DNA from: Caryophanales bacterium UBA2253
Lineage (GTDB): Bacteria > Bacillota_I > Bacilli_A > ML615J-28 > CAG-698
Assembly: GCA_002347755.1 (NCBI GenBank)
Contig: DDXT01000045.1
Location: forward strand, 1-41,671
DNA length: 41,671 bases
Reading direction: 5' to 3'
This document shows, piece after piece, positions 1 to 7,381 of the stretch. A program made the position numbers and the translations under genes. The notes under the pieces are model-generated. The model was not told the DNA's origin, made no database searches, and saw nothing but the letters and a program-made list of their open reading frames with translations. Numbering within the stretch: the stretch's first letter is position 1; each line of letters begins with the position of its first letter.

Positions 1-28
1 TGCATTTCCAATTATAATATACTAAATC

Positions 29-59
29 AAAAGCAGGGGTCATTTTGACTCCTGCTTTT
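29..59. terminator. Bidirectional intrinsic terminator after the mgtC-like gene
   Basis: A near-perfect stem (aaaagcagg against cctgctttt, continued inside by gtca/tgac with one G-T pair) has T runs on both strands. On the minus strand it follows the mgtC-like stop at 73. It could also end a plus-strand transcript entering from the left. Confidence 0.8.
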
Positions 60-72
60 TGCTAAACCTCAT

Positions 73-780
73 CTATGCTTCTTCGATCTCGACCACGAAC
101 TCAAACATCGAGATCTGATTCATCACGTCTTCGAACTTCCGGGTTTTTGGAAGGCTGAAGTAAATGATCGATTCTTTCAGCTGCCGTCCGTCCATGATGG
201 TTTTATTCATTAAGTAGGTCTTCCGGACAATGACGCCTTGGGAGGCCAAATTTTCGAAAAGTTGTTTTTCGGCGTTCTCGTCAAAAACGATGCGGATGCG
301 CTGAACCTTCTTGGTCCGGGAGATCCGATCAGTCAGCTTTCGGGCATAGAAAGCCAAAGGCAGAATGATCACCGTGGTCACACCGGCGATGACGTAATTG
401 TAAAGCCCGCCGGTTCCGATCAAAAGCCCCAAACCCGCGACCATCCAGAGCATGGCGGCCGTCGTGATGCCTTTGACGCTGGCCCGGTTGTGAATGATGG
501 TACCGGCTCCCAAAAAGCCGATGCCGCTGACGACCTGGGCGATGATCCGGCCTTGGTCGACGCTGATCACACCGAGCAGCGACGGATCATTTTGGACCAT
601 GGCGATGGTATCATTGGCCAAGTTTTGTTGTAAAATGGCAATCAAGCAACTGCCGATGGAAACCAGCGTGAAAGTAAAGAATCCCGCCGGTTTGTTTCTA
701 ATTTCTCGTTCGTAACCAATTCCGGCGCCAACCAGCGCGCAGGCCACGACGCGAAGGATCTGTTCATATATTAAACCCAT
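73..780 (-). CDS. MgtC/SapB family membrane protein
   Basis: A 235-residue integral membrane protein of the MgtC/SapB family, linked in other bacteria to magnesium homeostasis and, in pathogens, to survival inside host cells. The family pattern is visible: GxEREIRNKPAG near residues 21-33, GIGFLGAGTII near 86-96 and GITTAAMLW near 104-112. About five hydrophobic segments cover residues 5-145. A soluble C-terminal part (about 150-235), rich in beta and alpha segments, resembles the ACT-like tail of longer MgtC proteins. The ATG is preceded by AAGGAG. The gene starts 20 bp after the pdp stop, so both probably share one transcript. The substrate and physiological role cannot be read from the sequence. 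Confidence 0.85.
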   Translation of the reverse strand: MGLIYEQILRVVACALVGAGIGYEREIRNKPAGFFTFTLVSIGSCLIAILQQNLANDTIAMVQNDPSLLGVISVDQGRIIAQVVSGIGFLGAGTIIHNRASVKGITTAAMLWMVAGLGLLIGTGGLYNYVIAGVTTVIILPLAFYARKLTDRISRTKKVQRIRIVFDENAEKQLFENLASQGVIVRKTYLMNKTIMDGRQLKESIIYFSLPKTRKFEDVMNQISMFEFVVEIEEA

Positions 781-800
781 GTTTATCTCCTTACCCCGTT

Positions 801-2102
801 TTAAGACACAATGTCCAAAACGATCTTATGTTTTGGAATGAATTCCATTGAATATTCAAAAGCCGATCCGACTTCCTGCACCGCTTCCTCAACATTCAAA
901 TCGTTTCCGTATACTTCTGCGATTTTATCGCCCTTGTTTACCTTGGTTCCAACTTTCGCGAATACTTTGACGCCCACGGCCGCGTCAATGACGCCATCCT
1001 TGGTCTGACGTCCCGCTCCCAGAATCATGGCGGCTCGCCCGATCCGAAGCGCCTGGACTTTTTTCACGTAACCGCCTTTAGGGGCCAAAACCGGAATGAC
1101 CCGTTTGGCCTGAGGAAGCAGCGAATAGTCTTCAATGACCCTTGGGTCGCCCTTCTGCCAGATGATCATTTTTCGTAAATATTCCAGTCCCCGGCCGCTG
1201 CTGATGGCTTCATCGACCATCTTCCGAGCTGCTTCTTTCGAAGCGGCTACTTTGGTGACTAACAAAAGCTCAGCCGCGATGGCCTGGCAAAGTTCTTGGA
1301 AATCCTCGGGTCCCCGCCCTTTTAGGGTCTCGATGGCTTCTTCGACTTCATTGGCGTTTCCAACCGCGCATCCGAGCGGCTGATCCATGTCAGTGAGGAC
1401 GGCGACGGTTTTGCGTCCGCAGTTGTCGCCGATCTTGACCATGGCTTTCGCCAAAATTCGGGCGTCTTCCAAAGTCTTCATGAAAGCGCCATCGCCGACT
1501 TTGACGTCCAAAACGATGTGCGAAGCGCCGCTGGCCAGTTTCTTGGACATGATCGAACTGGCGATCAGTCCGACGGATTCGACGGTCCCGGTCACATCCC
1601 GAAGCCCATACAGTTTCTTGTCCGCCGGGGTGATGTTGGCCGTTTGTCCAACCACGGCCAAGCCGATTTCCCGGACCTGATTCAAAAACTCTTCCGAAGT
1701 CCGTTGGATCTGAAATCCGGGGATGGATTCCAATTTGTCCAAAGTTCCGCCGGTATGTCCCAACCCCCGGCCGCTCATTTTAGCCATTTTCAAGCCGAGA
1801 CTGGCAATGATCGGAGCCACGACCAAAGTGGTCTTGTCTCCTACGCCGCCGGTCGAATGTTTGTCCACGCAGATCCCCGGGATGGAAGATAAATCGATCT
1901 GCTCTCCGCTTTCCAGGATCTCCATGGTCAAATCCGCCTGTTCGGTTTCATTCAACCCTTTTAAACAAACCGCCATCAGCCAGCTGGATATTTGATAATC
2001 AGGAATCTTTCCCGAAACATAGCCGGAGATCAAAAAATGGATCTCCTCTCTGCTCAGGGCCAAGCCCTCTTTTTTCTTGACAATTAAGTCTACGGTTCTC
2101 AA
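801..2102 (-). CDS. pdp: Pyrimidine-nucleoside (thymidine) phosphorylase
   Basis: Cytosolic phosphorolysis of thymidine, uridine or deoxyuridine to free base and (deoxy)ribose-1-phosphate in nucleoside salvage. At 433 residues it has the family's normal length. The phosphate-binding KHSTGGVGDKT is at 81-91, and the thymidine phosphorylase signature SGRGLGHTGGTLDKLESI follows at about 110-127. The C-terminal domain contains the usual GAGR and VGVKV stretches. The start is TTG, with AAAGGAG placed correctly upstream; no ATG lies nearby in frame. An extended -10 promoter lies just upstream. Pdp and DeoA are hard to separate by eye. The lysine-rich start and Bacillota context favour the broad-specificity Pdp type. 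Confidence 0.92.
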   Translation of the reverse strand: MRTVDLIVKKKEGLALSREEIHFLISGYVSGKIPDYQISSWLMAVCLKGLNETEQADLTMEILESGEQIDLSSIPGICVDKHSTGGVGDKTTLVVAPIIASLGLKMAKMSGRGLGHTGGTLDKLESIPGFQIQRTSEEFLNQVREIGLAVVGQTANITPADKKLYGLRDVTGTVESVGLIASSIMSKKLASGASHIVLDVKVGDGAFMKTLEDARILAKAMVKIGDNCGRKTVAVLTDMDQPLGCAVGNANEVEEAIETLKGRGPEDFQELCQAIAAELLLVTKVAASKEAARKMVDEAISSGRGLEYLRKMIIWQKGDPRVIEDYSLLPQAKRVIPVLAPKGGYVKKVQALRIGRAAMILGAGRQTKDGVIDAAVGVKVFAKVGTKVNKGDKIAEVYGNDLNVEEAVQEVGSAFEYSMEFIPKHKIVLDIVS

Positions 2103-2130
2103 GATTACTCACTCCTTTTTTCGTAGTTGT

Positions 2131-2159
2131 ATTATATCACGGATTTTCGGGTTTGGCTA
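2131..2159 (-). promoter_or_regulatory. Promoter of pdp-mgtC
   Basis: On the minus strand TAGCCA, 17 nt, then TATAAT with an extended TG (TGATATAAT). The 13-bp block tattatatcacgg, as read on the plus strand, is repeated exactly at the thyA promoter. Confidence 0.65.
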
Positions 2160-2227
2160 CATTAAATTTGGAACCGTTTTTATTTTATTTCCCTAGTTTT
2201 GAAAGTGCAATCCCCGCCCATTTGTGT

Positions 2228-2233
2228 TATACT
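2228..2233 (+). promoter_or_regulatory. Probable -10 box of the histidine phosphatase gene
   Basis: TATACT lies 22 nt before the ATG at 2256. No convincing -35 is seen at 16-18 nt spacing. Confidence 0.4.
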
Positions 2234-2255
2234 TACTCCGAAAAAGGAAACCGAT

Positions 2256-2822
2256 ATGATTATTTGTTTGATCCGCCACGGCCAGACCAACTGGAACAGC
2301 CAAAGAAAAATTCAAGGCCGCACTGACAACCTTTTGAACGATGCCGGCCGCGCCGAAGCCGAAAAGGTCGCGGAATATTTGAAGAAAAACGATCCCCGCT
2401 GGGACCAGGTTTTTTCCAGCCCCTTGAAGCGGGCTCTCGAGACCGGAAGAATCATCGCGGGGCGTCTGGGGCTTCCCGATCCGATCGTCCACCCCGGATT
2501 GACCGAAAGACAGTTCGGAGTGTTTGAAGGGACGGTCATCAACGAAAACACGTTCCCCAGCATCATGCAAGAGCAGGTACCGGGGTTGGAATCAAAAGCT
2601 GATCTTCAGGCCCGGGTGTTAAAGACTCTAAGTGAAATTGCCAAAAGTCATCCGGCTGACAAGATTCTCATCACGACCCATTCGCATTTCATCAAAGGCC
2701 TGCTTTCCACGCTCATTCCCGACTTTAATTTCGGAACTCTTCTAAAAAATACCGCCATCAATTACTTTGAGATCCAAGACCAAACCATCACTTTGTTGTC
2801 TTGGAACATTGTCCCCGAATGA
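2256..2822 (+). CDS. Histidine phosphatase (phosphoglycerate mutase-like) family protein
   Basis: A 188-residue member of histidine phosphatase branch 1. The catalytic LIRHGQTNWN motif starts at residue 4, with the phosphohistidine His in RHG. The second-half motif is THSHFIKGLL rather than the more usual SHGG. FSSPLKRALETGRII is the typical middle helix and LTERQFGVFEG the next family block. The open frame continues upstream to 2199, but the ATG at 2256 has AAAAAGGAAA at good distance and begins directly with the conserved core, so I take it as the start. Possible roles are a phosphoglycerate mutase-like, cobalamin-phosphate or general phosphatase; the substrate is unknown. It is a single-gene unit facing plsC, with a shared terminator. 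Confidence 0.85.
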   Translation: MIICLIRHGQTNWNSQRKIQGRTDNLLNDAGRAEAEKVAEYLKKNDPRWDQVFSSPLKRALETGRIIAGRLGLPDPIVHPGLTERQFGVFEGTVINENTFPSIMQEQVPGLESKADLQARVLKTLSEIAKSHPADKILITTHSHFIKGLLSTLIPDFNFGTLLKNTAINYFEIQDQTITLLSWNIVPE

Positions 2823-2851
2823 AAAACCGGTTTTATCAAAAACCGGTTTTT
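2822..2851. terminator. Bidirectional terminator between the phosphatase and plsC genes
   Basis: A 13-bp perfect stem (aaaaaccggtttt/aaaaccggttttt) with a 4-nt loop lies between the convergent genes and overlaps both stop codons. Confidence 0.85.
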
Positions 2852-3686
2852 AATTTAACCATGGATATTTAATTCTTGCGGCTTCCAGATCGGCCTGAAT
2901 GATGGCATGGGTTTTTTCGCTGATCTGAACCGAAGACATCGAAGCGAAAGATTCATATGGCAGCACTTCGCAGACCTTCAGGTACACTTGGGTGGTTCGA
3001 AACGGCCAATGGAATTTTATTTTATAAAAGCCATCCAAAGCGACGATGACGATCGGAGCTTCGGCTTTGAGCGGGATTTTGAAGACCCCGGGCCGGAATT
3101 CGCCCAACTGCGGACCTTTGCTCCTCGTTCCTTCCGGACAGACGCCCAGCGATTGGCCGCCTTTGACTTTTTTGATGGCCATGAGCACGACTTCTAAGGC
3201 TTTGCGGTCGTTTTTGCGATCCAAAGGCAGAAAACCGGAATGGCGCAGCCAGGTCCCAACGATCGGAACGTTCAAAAGGCTATCTTTCATGATATAAGTT
3301 AGCGTATGACCATGGACTCGGCCAATCAGCGTGATCGGGTCCCAATTGGACTGGTGGTTGGAGATCAGAAAAAATTTATGATTCTTCGGGATGAGATCCT
3401 CGTTTTCAAAAACGATTTTCATTCGCGAGAAAGTGATCAGAAACCGAGTTGTCCATTCAATCATCATGCTAAAGAAACGCGGCGGGTCAAGCTGGATCTT
3501 CTTCGGATCAAGGAACAAACTGATGATGCCCAAGATCAGATAGAAAATCACGAAAGCCGCAACGAACATCAAAGGAAAAATGACCGGCAGGCTCCACAAA
3601 TTGATCCCGGTGGTTGGGACTTGTTCAAAATAGACATACAGTCCGGTGCCGATGGCCGCCATCACCGAGAGAATGAATATGATCAT
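2850..3686 (-). CDS. plsC: 1-acyl-sn-glycerol-3-phosphate acyltransferase (PlsC family)
   Basis: Acylates lysophosphatidic acid at sn-2 to form phosphatidic acid in membrane phospholipid synthesis. It has 278 residues. Two N-terminal hydrophobic segments (about 1-20 and 33-58) precede the acyltransferase domain. The catalytic HX4D motif is HQSNWD at 111-116. GFLPLDR at 151-157 and CPEGTRSKG at 183-191 form the acceptor-binding blocks. The longer N-terminal membrane part is typical of Bacillota PlsC. AAAGGAT precedes the ATG, which overlaps the folA stop in ATGA, so translation is probably coupled. thyA, folA and plsC form one tight operon. Confidence 0.9.
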   Translation of the reverse strand: MIIFILSVMAAIGTGLYVYFEQVPTTGINLWSLPVIFPLMFVAAFVIFYLILGIISLFLDPKKIQLDPPRFFSMMIEWTTRFLITFSRMKIVFENEDLIPKNHKFFLISNHQSNWDPITLIGRVHGHTLTYIMKDSLLNVPIVGTWLRHSGFLPLDRKNDRKALEVVLMAIKKVKGGQSLGVCPEGTRSKGPQLGEFRPGVFKIPLKAEAPIVIVALDGFYKIKFHWPFRTTQVYLKVCEVLPYESFASMSSVQISEKTHAIIQADLEAARIKYPWLN

Positions 3687-4159
3687 GGTTTTATCCTTTC
3701 ATAAACACAAAAAGAAATCTCGTTTTGGTCCTTTTGTTTGACCAAAGAAAACTGGGAAAGATCCAGATCTGGAAAAAAGACATTTCCCGGGTAGGCTTTG
3801 CGAATGTGCGTGATGTATAAGCGATTGGCATATGGCAAAGCCGTTTCAAAGATTGACCGCCCGCCGATGACGAAAATCTCGTCCTGATGATCCTCTTTTA
3901 AGAATTTTTCCAGATCCAAGATGACCTGCACGCCCGGATAATGCCATAGCGGATTTTTGGTCACGACATAGTTCTCCCGGTTCGGAAGCGGTTTGTGCAG
4001 CCGGTTCAGAATGCTTTCAAACGTGTTTCGGCCCATGACGACCTTATGGCCGGTCGTGGTGACTTTGAAATAATGCAGATCCGCCGGGTAATTCCAAGGC
4101 AACTCGTTGTTGTTGCCGATCAGATTGTTTTGGCCCAAAGCCACAATGATCGAGATCAT
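3683..4159 (-). CDS. folA: Dihydrofolate reductase
   Basis: NADPH-dependent reduction of dihydrofolate to tetrahydrofolate, regenerating the folate oxidised by thymidylate synthase next door. At 158 residues it is a typical chromosomal type I enzyme. LPW is at 20-22, and the catalytic acid is Asp27 in PADL. VVMGRNTFESI and FVIGGRSIFE are the cofactor-binding motifs. Its start overlaps the thyA stop in ATGA and its own stop overlaps the plsC start in the same way. Confidence 0.95.
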   Translation of the reverse strand: MISIIVALGQNNLIGNNNELPWNYPADLHYFKVTTTGHKVVMGRNTFESILNRLHKPLPNRENYVVTKNPLWHYPGVQVILDLEKFLKEDHQDEIFVIGGRSIFETALPYANRLYITHIRKAYPGNVFFPDLDLSQFSLVKQKDQNEISFCVYERIKP

Positions 4160-5034
4160 ACGGCCACCTTCGCTTTGATCGCCGGATAAGGGTTGTAATC
4201 TTGAAGTTCGAAATCTTCGAAGCGGAAGTCATCGATGGATTTGACATCCCGTTTGATGATCATTTTCGGAAGTTCGCGCGGGATCCTAGACAATTGCAGT
4301 TTGACTTGATCCAAATGATCGGAATAAATGTGCGCATCGCCGATGGTATGAACGAACTCGCCCGGTTCTAAATCGCAGACTTTCGCGATCATCATTGTTA
4401 AAAGGGCATAAGAAGCGATGTTGAAAGGCACGCCCAAGAAGGCATCCCCGCTTCTTTGATATAAACCGCAGGACAGTTTCTTGTTGTTGACATAGAACTG
4501 GAATAACAAATGGCAGGGTGGCAAGGCCATTTTGGAGATATCGGCGGCCTGCCAGCTGCTGATGATCAAACGGCGCGAATTCGGGTTGGTCTTGATTTGT
4601 TCGATGACATCGGCCAGCTGATCAACGCGGCCGTCTTCCGAAGCAAAGTTTCGCCACTGATGACCGTAGACCGGCCCGAGGTCGCCCCACTGCTTTGCAA
4701 ACTCCGCATCGCTTTTGATCTTTAAAACAAATTCGTCTTGCGTTTCGCCTTGGAAGGCGCTCGACTTTGCATATTTTTGGTACGGCCATTCGTTCCAAAT
4801 CCGGACATCGCGGTCAACCAGATACTTGATGTTGGTATCGCCGCTGATGAACCAAAGCAGTTCGTAGATCACCGCTTTCAGGTAGACTTTCTTGGTGGTC
4901 AGCAAAGGAAACCCGGCTTGCAGATCAAAACGCATCTGATAGCCGAAGGTCGAGATTGTCCCGGTGTTGGTCCGATCGTCTTTGGCTTCGCCTTCATCGA
5001 GGATATGTTGTAAAAAATCCAGATATTGTTTCAT
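4156..5034 (-). CDS. thyA: Thymidylate synthase
   Basis: Converts dUMP and methylenetetrahydrofolate to dTMP and dihydrofolate. It has 292 residues. The catalytic cysteine is C174 in LPPCHLLFQF. RSGDAFLGVPFNIA is the dUMP/folate site, and DAHIYSDHLDQ is the C-terminal signature. The sequence ends in KAKVAV, a normal ThyA C-terminus. A GAGG ribosome site precedes the ATG, with an extended -10 promoter just upstream. It is first in the thyA-folA-plsC operon, the common pairing that couples dTMP synthesis with folate recycling. Confidence 0.96.
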   Translation of the reverse strand: MKQYLDFLQHILDEGEAKDDRTNTGTISTFGYQMRFDLQAGFPLLTTKKVYLKAVIYELLWFISGDTNIKYLVDRDVRIWNEWPYQKYAKSSAFQGETQDEFVLKIKSDAEFAKQWGDLGPVYGHQWRNFASEDGRVDQLADVIEQIKTNPNSRRLIISSWQAADISKMALPPCHLLFQFYVNNKKLSCGLYQRSGDAFLGVPFNIASYALLTMMIAKVCDLEPGEFVHTIGDAHIYSDHLDQVKLQLSRIPRELPKMIIKRDVKSIDDFRFEDFELQDYNPYPAIKAKVAV

Positions 5035-5054
5035 GCTTGCCTCATTTTGTGAAT

Positions 5055-5084
5055 ATTATATCACGGGTCGTTTTAATCGGTTAA
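5055..5084 (-). promoter_or_regulatory. Promoter of thyA-folA-plsC
   Basis: Minus strand TTAACC, 18 nt, TGATATAAT (extended -10). It lies about 20 nt before the thyA ATG. Confidence 0.65.
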
Positions 5085-5110
5085 GAAAGACGCAACCATT
5101 TTTCTGAAAA

Positions 5111-5138
5111 AATGACAAAGGCCGCGTAAATGGTCATT
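5111..5138 (-). terminator. Weak terminator of the small membrane protein gene
   Basis: Minus strand AATGAC/GTCATT with a 16-nt loop, followed by six T. It lies directly behind the stop at 5145. Confidence 0.5.
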
Positions 5139-5144
5139 GGGCAT

Positions 5145-5531
5145 TTAATCCAAATGCTCCCCGCGGATGTCCAAAGTCTCCAAAACGATGACTTCGAAAA
5201 GGTTCTCGGCCGTGGCCAATCCCATCAGGATGTAAGAAACCAAAGTCGAAGCGAAAATCAACCCGGGATGCTTTTGAATCATGGCGATTGCAAACAGCAC
5301 CGTCGATCCCAACATGAAAAAGTAAGCCAGGGACTGAAACAAAATGGTCAGGGTGATGAAGTCGTTGCGCCCGGCTTTCTTGGTGAACACAAAAAACGGC
5401 TTGGTTCGTTCATAAACCCCGCTTCTCGCAAAGTACTTTTCCTTGGGAACATATTTGTCCAACCGGTAACAGGAAGCGATGACCGCCCACTGACCGATGA
5501 AGCCGATGACATAAGCCGAGATGATATTCAT
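5145..5531 (-). CDS. Small integral membrane protein of unknown function
   Basis: A 128-residue protein not recognised as any family. Hydrophobic segments are at about 3-22, 57-80 and 84-110. Between the first and second lies a basic, aromatic loop (KEKYFARSGVYERTKPFF). The C-terminus is acidic and probably cytosolic. Two ATGs lie 6 nt apart. GGAGGG abuts the first, leaving no spacer, but sits 7 nt before the second, so I place the start at 5531 (MNIISAY). It has its own promoter and terminator, so it is probably a single-gene unit. Confidence 0.7.
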   Translation of the reverse strand: MNIISAYVIGFIGQWAVIASCYRLDKYVPKEKYFARSGVYERTKPFFVFTKKAGRNDFITLTILFQSLAYFFMLGSTVLFAIAMIQKHPGLIFASTLVSYILMGLATAENLFEVIVLETLDIRGEHLD

Positions 5532-5552
5532 GTGCATCCCTCCGTTTGACTT

Positions 5553-5581
5553 ATTATACCCGAAATATGTTTTAATCGCAA
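5553..5581 (-). promoter_or_regulatory. Promoter of the small membrane protein gene
   Basis: Minus strand TTGCGA, 17 nt, TATAAT, about 20 nt before the start. Confidence 0.6.
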
Positions 5582-5599
5582 TGATTTAAAGCACCGGAC

Positions 5600-5628
5600 T
5601 TGTGATTAATTCCCATTCGGCTTATAAT
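5600..5628 (+). promoter_or_regulatory. Promoter of the thioredoxin-like gene
   Basis: TTGTGA, 17 nt, TATAAT, 18 nt before the chosen ATG. The same -35 variant is used by the MATE gene. Confidence 0.65.
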
Positions 5629-5646
5629 TAACCAAGAGGAATGAAC

Positions 5647-5955
5647 ATGAAAACCATCCAAACATACGAAGAATTTCAAATCGCCGCCGATCGCCCCTTC
5701 AGCTTGTTTTTGTTTAAAACCAAAACCTGCGGGGTCTGCGCCGCCGTGGCCCCCAAAATCGAGGCGCTGATGAAGGATTACCCGGGCGTTTCCGCGTTCT
5801 CGGTGTGGGCGGATGAATCGCCCCTGATCCGCGGCCGGATGCTGGTGTTTTCCGCTCCGACCGTCATTCTGTTTTCGAAAGGAAAAGAGATCCACCGCCA
5901 ATCCCGCTTCATCGATTTTGAAGAACTGAAACGCCAAATCGAAAATGTCTTATAA
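5647..5955 (+). CDS. Thioredoxin-like protein
   Basis: A 102-residue cytosolic thioredoxin-fold protein. The redox motif is C28-G-V-C31 in KTCGVCAAVAPK, and SAPT further on carries the expected cis-proline. The classical WCGPC is not conserved, so this is a thioredoxin-like family member rather than a housekeeping TrxA. Likely role: thiol-disulfide exchange or protection, partner unknown. Of two in-frame ATGs (5641 and 5647), AAGAGGA directly abuts the first but has normal spacing to the second, so I choose 5647. It is a single-gene unit between its own promoter and a strong terminator. Confidence 0.8.
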   Translation: MKTIQTYEEFQIAADRPFSLFLFKTKTCGVCAAVAPKIEALMKDYPGVSAFSVWADESPLIRGRMLVFSAPTVILFSKGKEIHRQSRFIDFEELKRQIENVL

Positions 5956-5984
5956 AAAATGAATCTTTTTCAAGATTCATTTTT
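5955..5984. terminator. Bidirectional terminator between the thioredoxin-like gene and trmL
   Basis: A 13-bp perfect stem (aaaaatgaatctt and its complement) with a 4-nt loop. A/T runs on both sides serve both converging genes. Confidence 0.85.
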
Positions 5985-6507
5985 ATTTTTGGTTGAGGAT
6001 GAAATCAGGACCTTTCATGGTTTCCGGTTCGGTCAGCGACAGGTTCGGAAAACCCTGTTGACGCAAAGCTTCATAAACGATGACCGCCGCCACATTGCTG
6101 ACATTGAGCGCCCGGACTTCCGGGGCCATGGGCAGACGGATGCACTGTTCAAAGTGGCTTTTCAGAATGTCATAAGGGATCCCGGTCGATTCCCGGCCGA
6201 GAATGAAGTAATAATCTTTCGAAACGTCTTCCGCATGAACGTCGTAAAGGTTCTTCTTTCCGTAACGGGTCAGGTAATAATAGACGCCGGGATTCTTTTC
6301 ATAGAATTCATCCAGATTGTCATAAACCAGATAATTGACTTTATCGATGTAATTGACTCCAGAACGCTTGAGGTATTTGTCCGTCAGGCGAAACCCAAAC
6401 GGCTGGATCAGATGCAAAACCGTGTTGGTGGCTATGCAGGTTCGCATGATGTTCCCGGTATTTTGGGGAATCTCCGGCTCGTATAAAACCAAATTAATGC
6501 TTCCCAT
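5983..6507 (-). CDS. trmL: tRNA (cytidine/uridine(34)-2'-O)-methyltransferase
   Basis: SPOUT methyltransferase that methylates the 2'-O of the wobble nucleotide in certain tRNAs. It has 174 residues, the single-domain family length. PQNTGNIMRT is at 14-23, GRESTGIP at 104-111, and RALNVSNVAAVIVYEA at 132-147 is the trefoil-knot SAM site. The open frame extends upstream to 6543, but the ATG at 6507 has GAGGA at the correct distance and starts at the family N-terminus (MGSINLVLYEPEIP). It overlaps the 3' end of queG by 14 bp. Both act on the tRNA anticodon wobble position, which fits their shared operon. Confidence 0.9.
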   Translation of the reverse strand: MGSINLVLYEPEIPQNTGNIMRTCIATNTVLHLIQPFGFRLTDKYLKRSGVNYIDKVNYLVYDNLDEFYEKNPGVYYYLTRYGKKNLYDVHAEDVSKDYYFILGRESTGIPYDILKSHFEQCIRLPMAPEVRALNVSNVAAVIVYEALRQQGFPNLSLTEPETMKGPDFILNQK

Positions 6508-7381
6508 GGATTTTTCCTCGCAAATATTCCAGATGCCCGTCAAACCATGCTTCGTGATGCATTTTTTGAAGGTTCTCCAATTCGGCTTCGGTCATCTTTC
6601 CGTGATTGGTCTCGATGACCGCCAAGTTCCTAAGCATCCGCCAATAACCGATCCAATGAAAGCTTTTTTCGATGAAGTGCTTCCGGTAGCGGTTCGGTTC
6701 CAGCCGTTTCAGATCATCCAAAGTCAGGACCGATTTGAAGTCATTGGCCAGTTCAGACATCCCGTAATCGGGATGATCATTGAAAGGACAAGCGTCCTGA
6801 CAAAGATCACAGCCGTAATAGGTAACCTGCAGTTGGTCATACAGCGGATAATTAACCGAAGTATACTGGGAAAGATAGGACAGACATTTCAATTTCTGAA
6901 ACCCGCCGTCCAAAGCTTTGGTCGGACAAGCCGCCTGGCATTTTCCGCAGTGATCGCATAAGGCCGCGCTCGGGGAATCGTACTCATCAAAGACTTCATC
7001 GGTCATGATGATCCCGATGGCCCAGAAGGTTCCGTATTTCTTGTTGATCAGCAGGTTGTTGTCTCCGTAAGTCCCGAGGCCGGCGAGATAGGCGCATAGT
7101 TTTTCATCGAGGAAGTCGACGTCCACGGCGGCTTGCCAATTGACCAGTCCGGAATTCTTGGCGATTTGATTGAGTTTTTCGGTGACCACCAAATGGTAAT
7201 CCCGGCCATAAAACAATTTCGCGGGCAGATAATCCCCTTTTAAAGTCTGATTGGTGTACGGGAAGACGAAAGCCAGAAGGCTTTTGACCCACTTGGGACC
7301 GGGGCCCGGGTGGGCCGCCGCGTAAGTCTCCCAAGCAATAATCCCAAAATCATAAGCGGATTTAATGTTTTTAGGTTGCAT
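6494..7381 (-). CDS. queG: Epoxyqueuosine reductase
   Basis: Cobalamin- and iron-sulfur-dependent enzyme for the last step of queuosine synthesis at tRNA position 34. It has 295 residues, a short version. Two 4Fe-4S clusters can be assigned from C142, C145, C148, C152 and C166, C191, C194, C198 (CDHCGKCQAACPT, KCLSYL, YGCDLCQDACPFN). AGLGTYGDNNLLINKKYG is the QueG cobalamin-binding region, and VDVD at about 87-90 matches the catalytic aspartate block. The start lies inside the 3' end of the MATE gene (11-bp overlap) with only a weak ribosome site, suggesting coupled translation. It implies queuosine-modified tRNAs, though no other que gene is in view. Confidence 0.88.
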   Translation of the reverse strand: MQPKNIKSAYDFGIIAWETYAAAHPGPGPKWVKSLLAFVFPYTNQTLKGDYLPAKLFYGRDYHLVVTEKLNQIAKNSGLVNWQAAVDVDFLDEKLCAYLAGLGTYGDNNLLINKKYGTFWAIGIIMTDEVFDEYDSPSAALCDHCGKCQAACPTKALDGGFQKLKCLSYLSQYTSVNYPLYDQLQVTYYGCDLCQDACPFNDHPDYGMSELANDFKSVLTLDDLKRLEPNRYRKHFIEKSFHWIGYWRMLRNLAVIETNHGKMTEAELENLQKMHHEAWFDGHLEYLRGKIHGKH

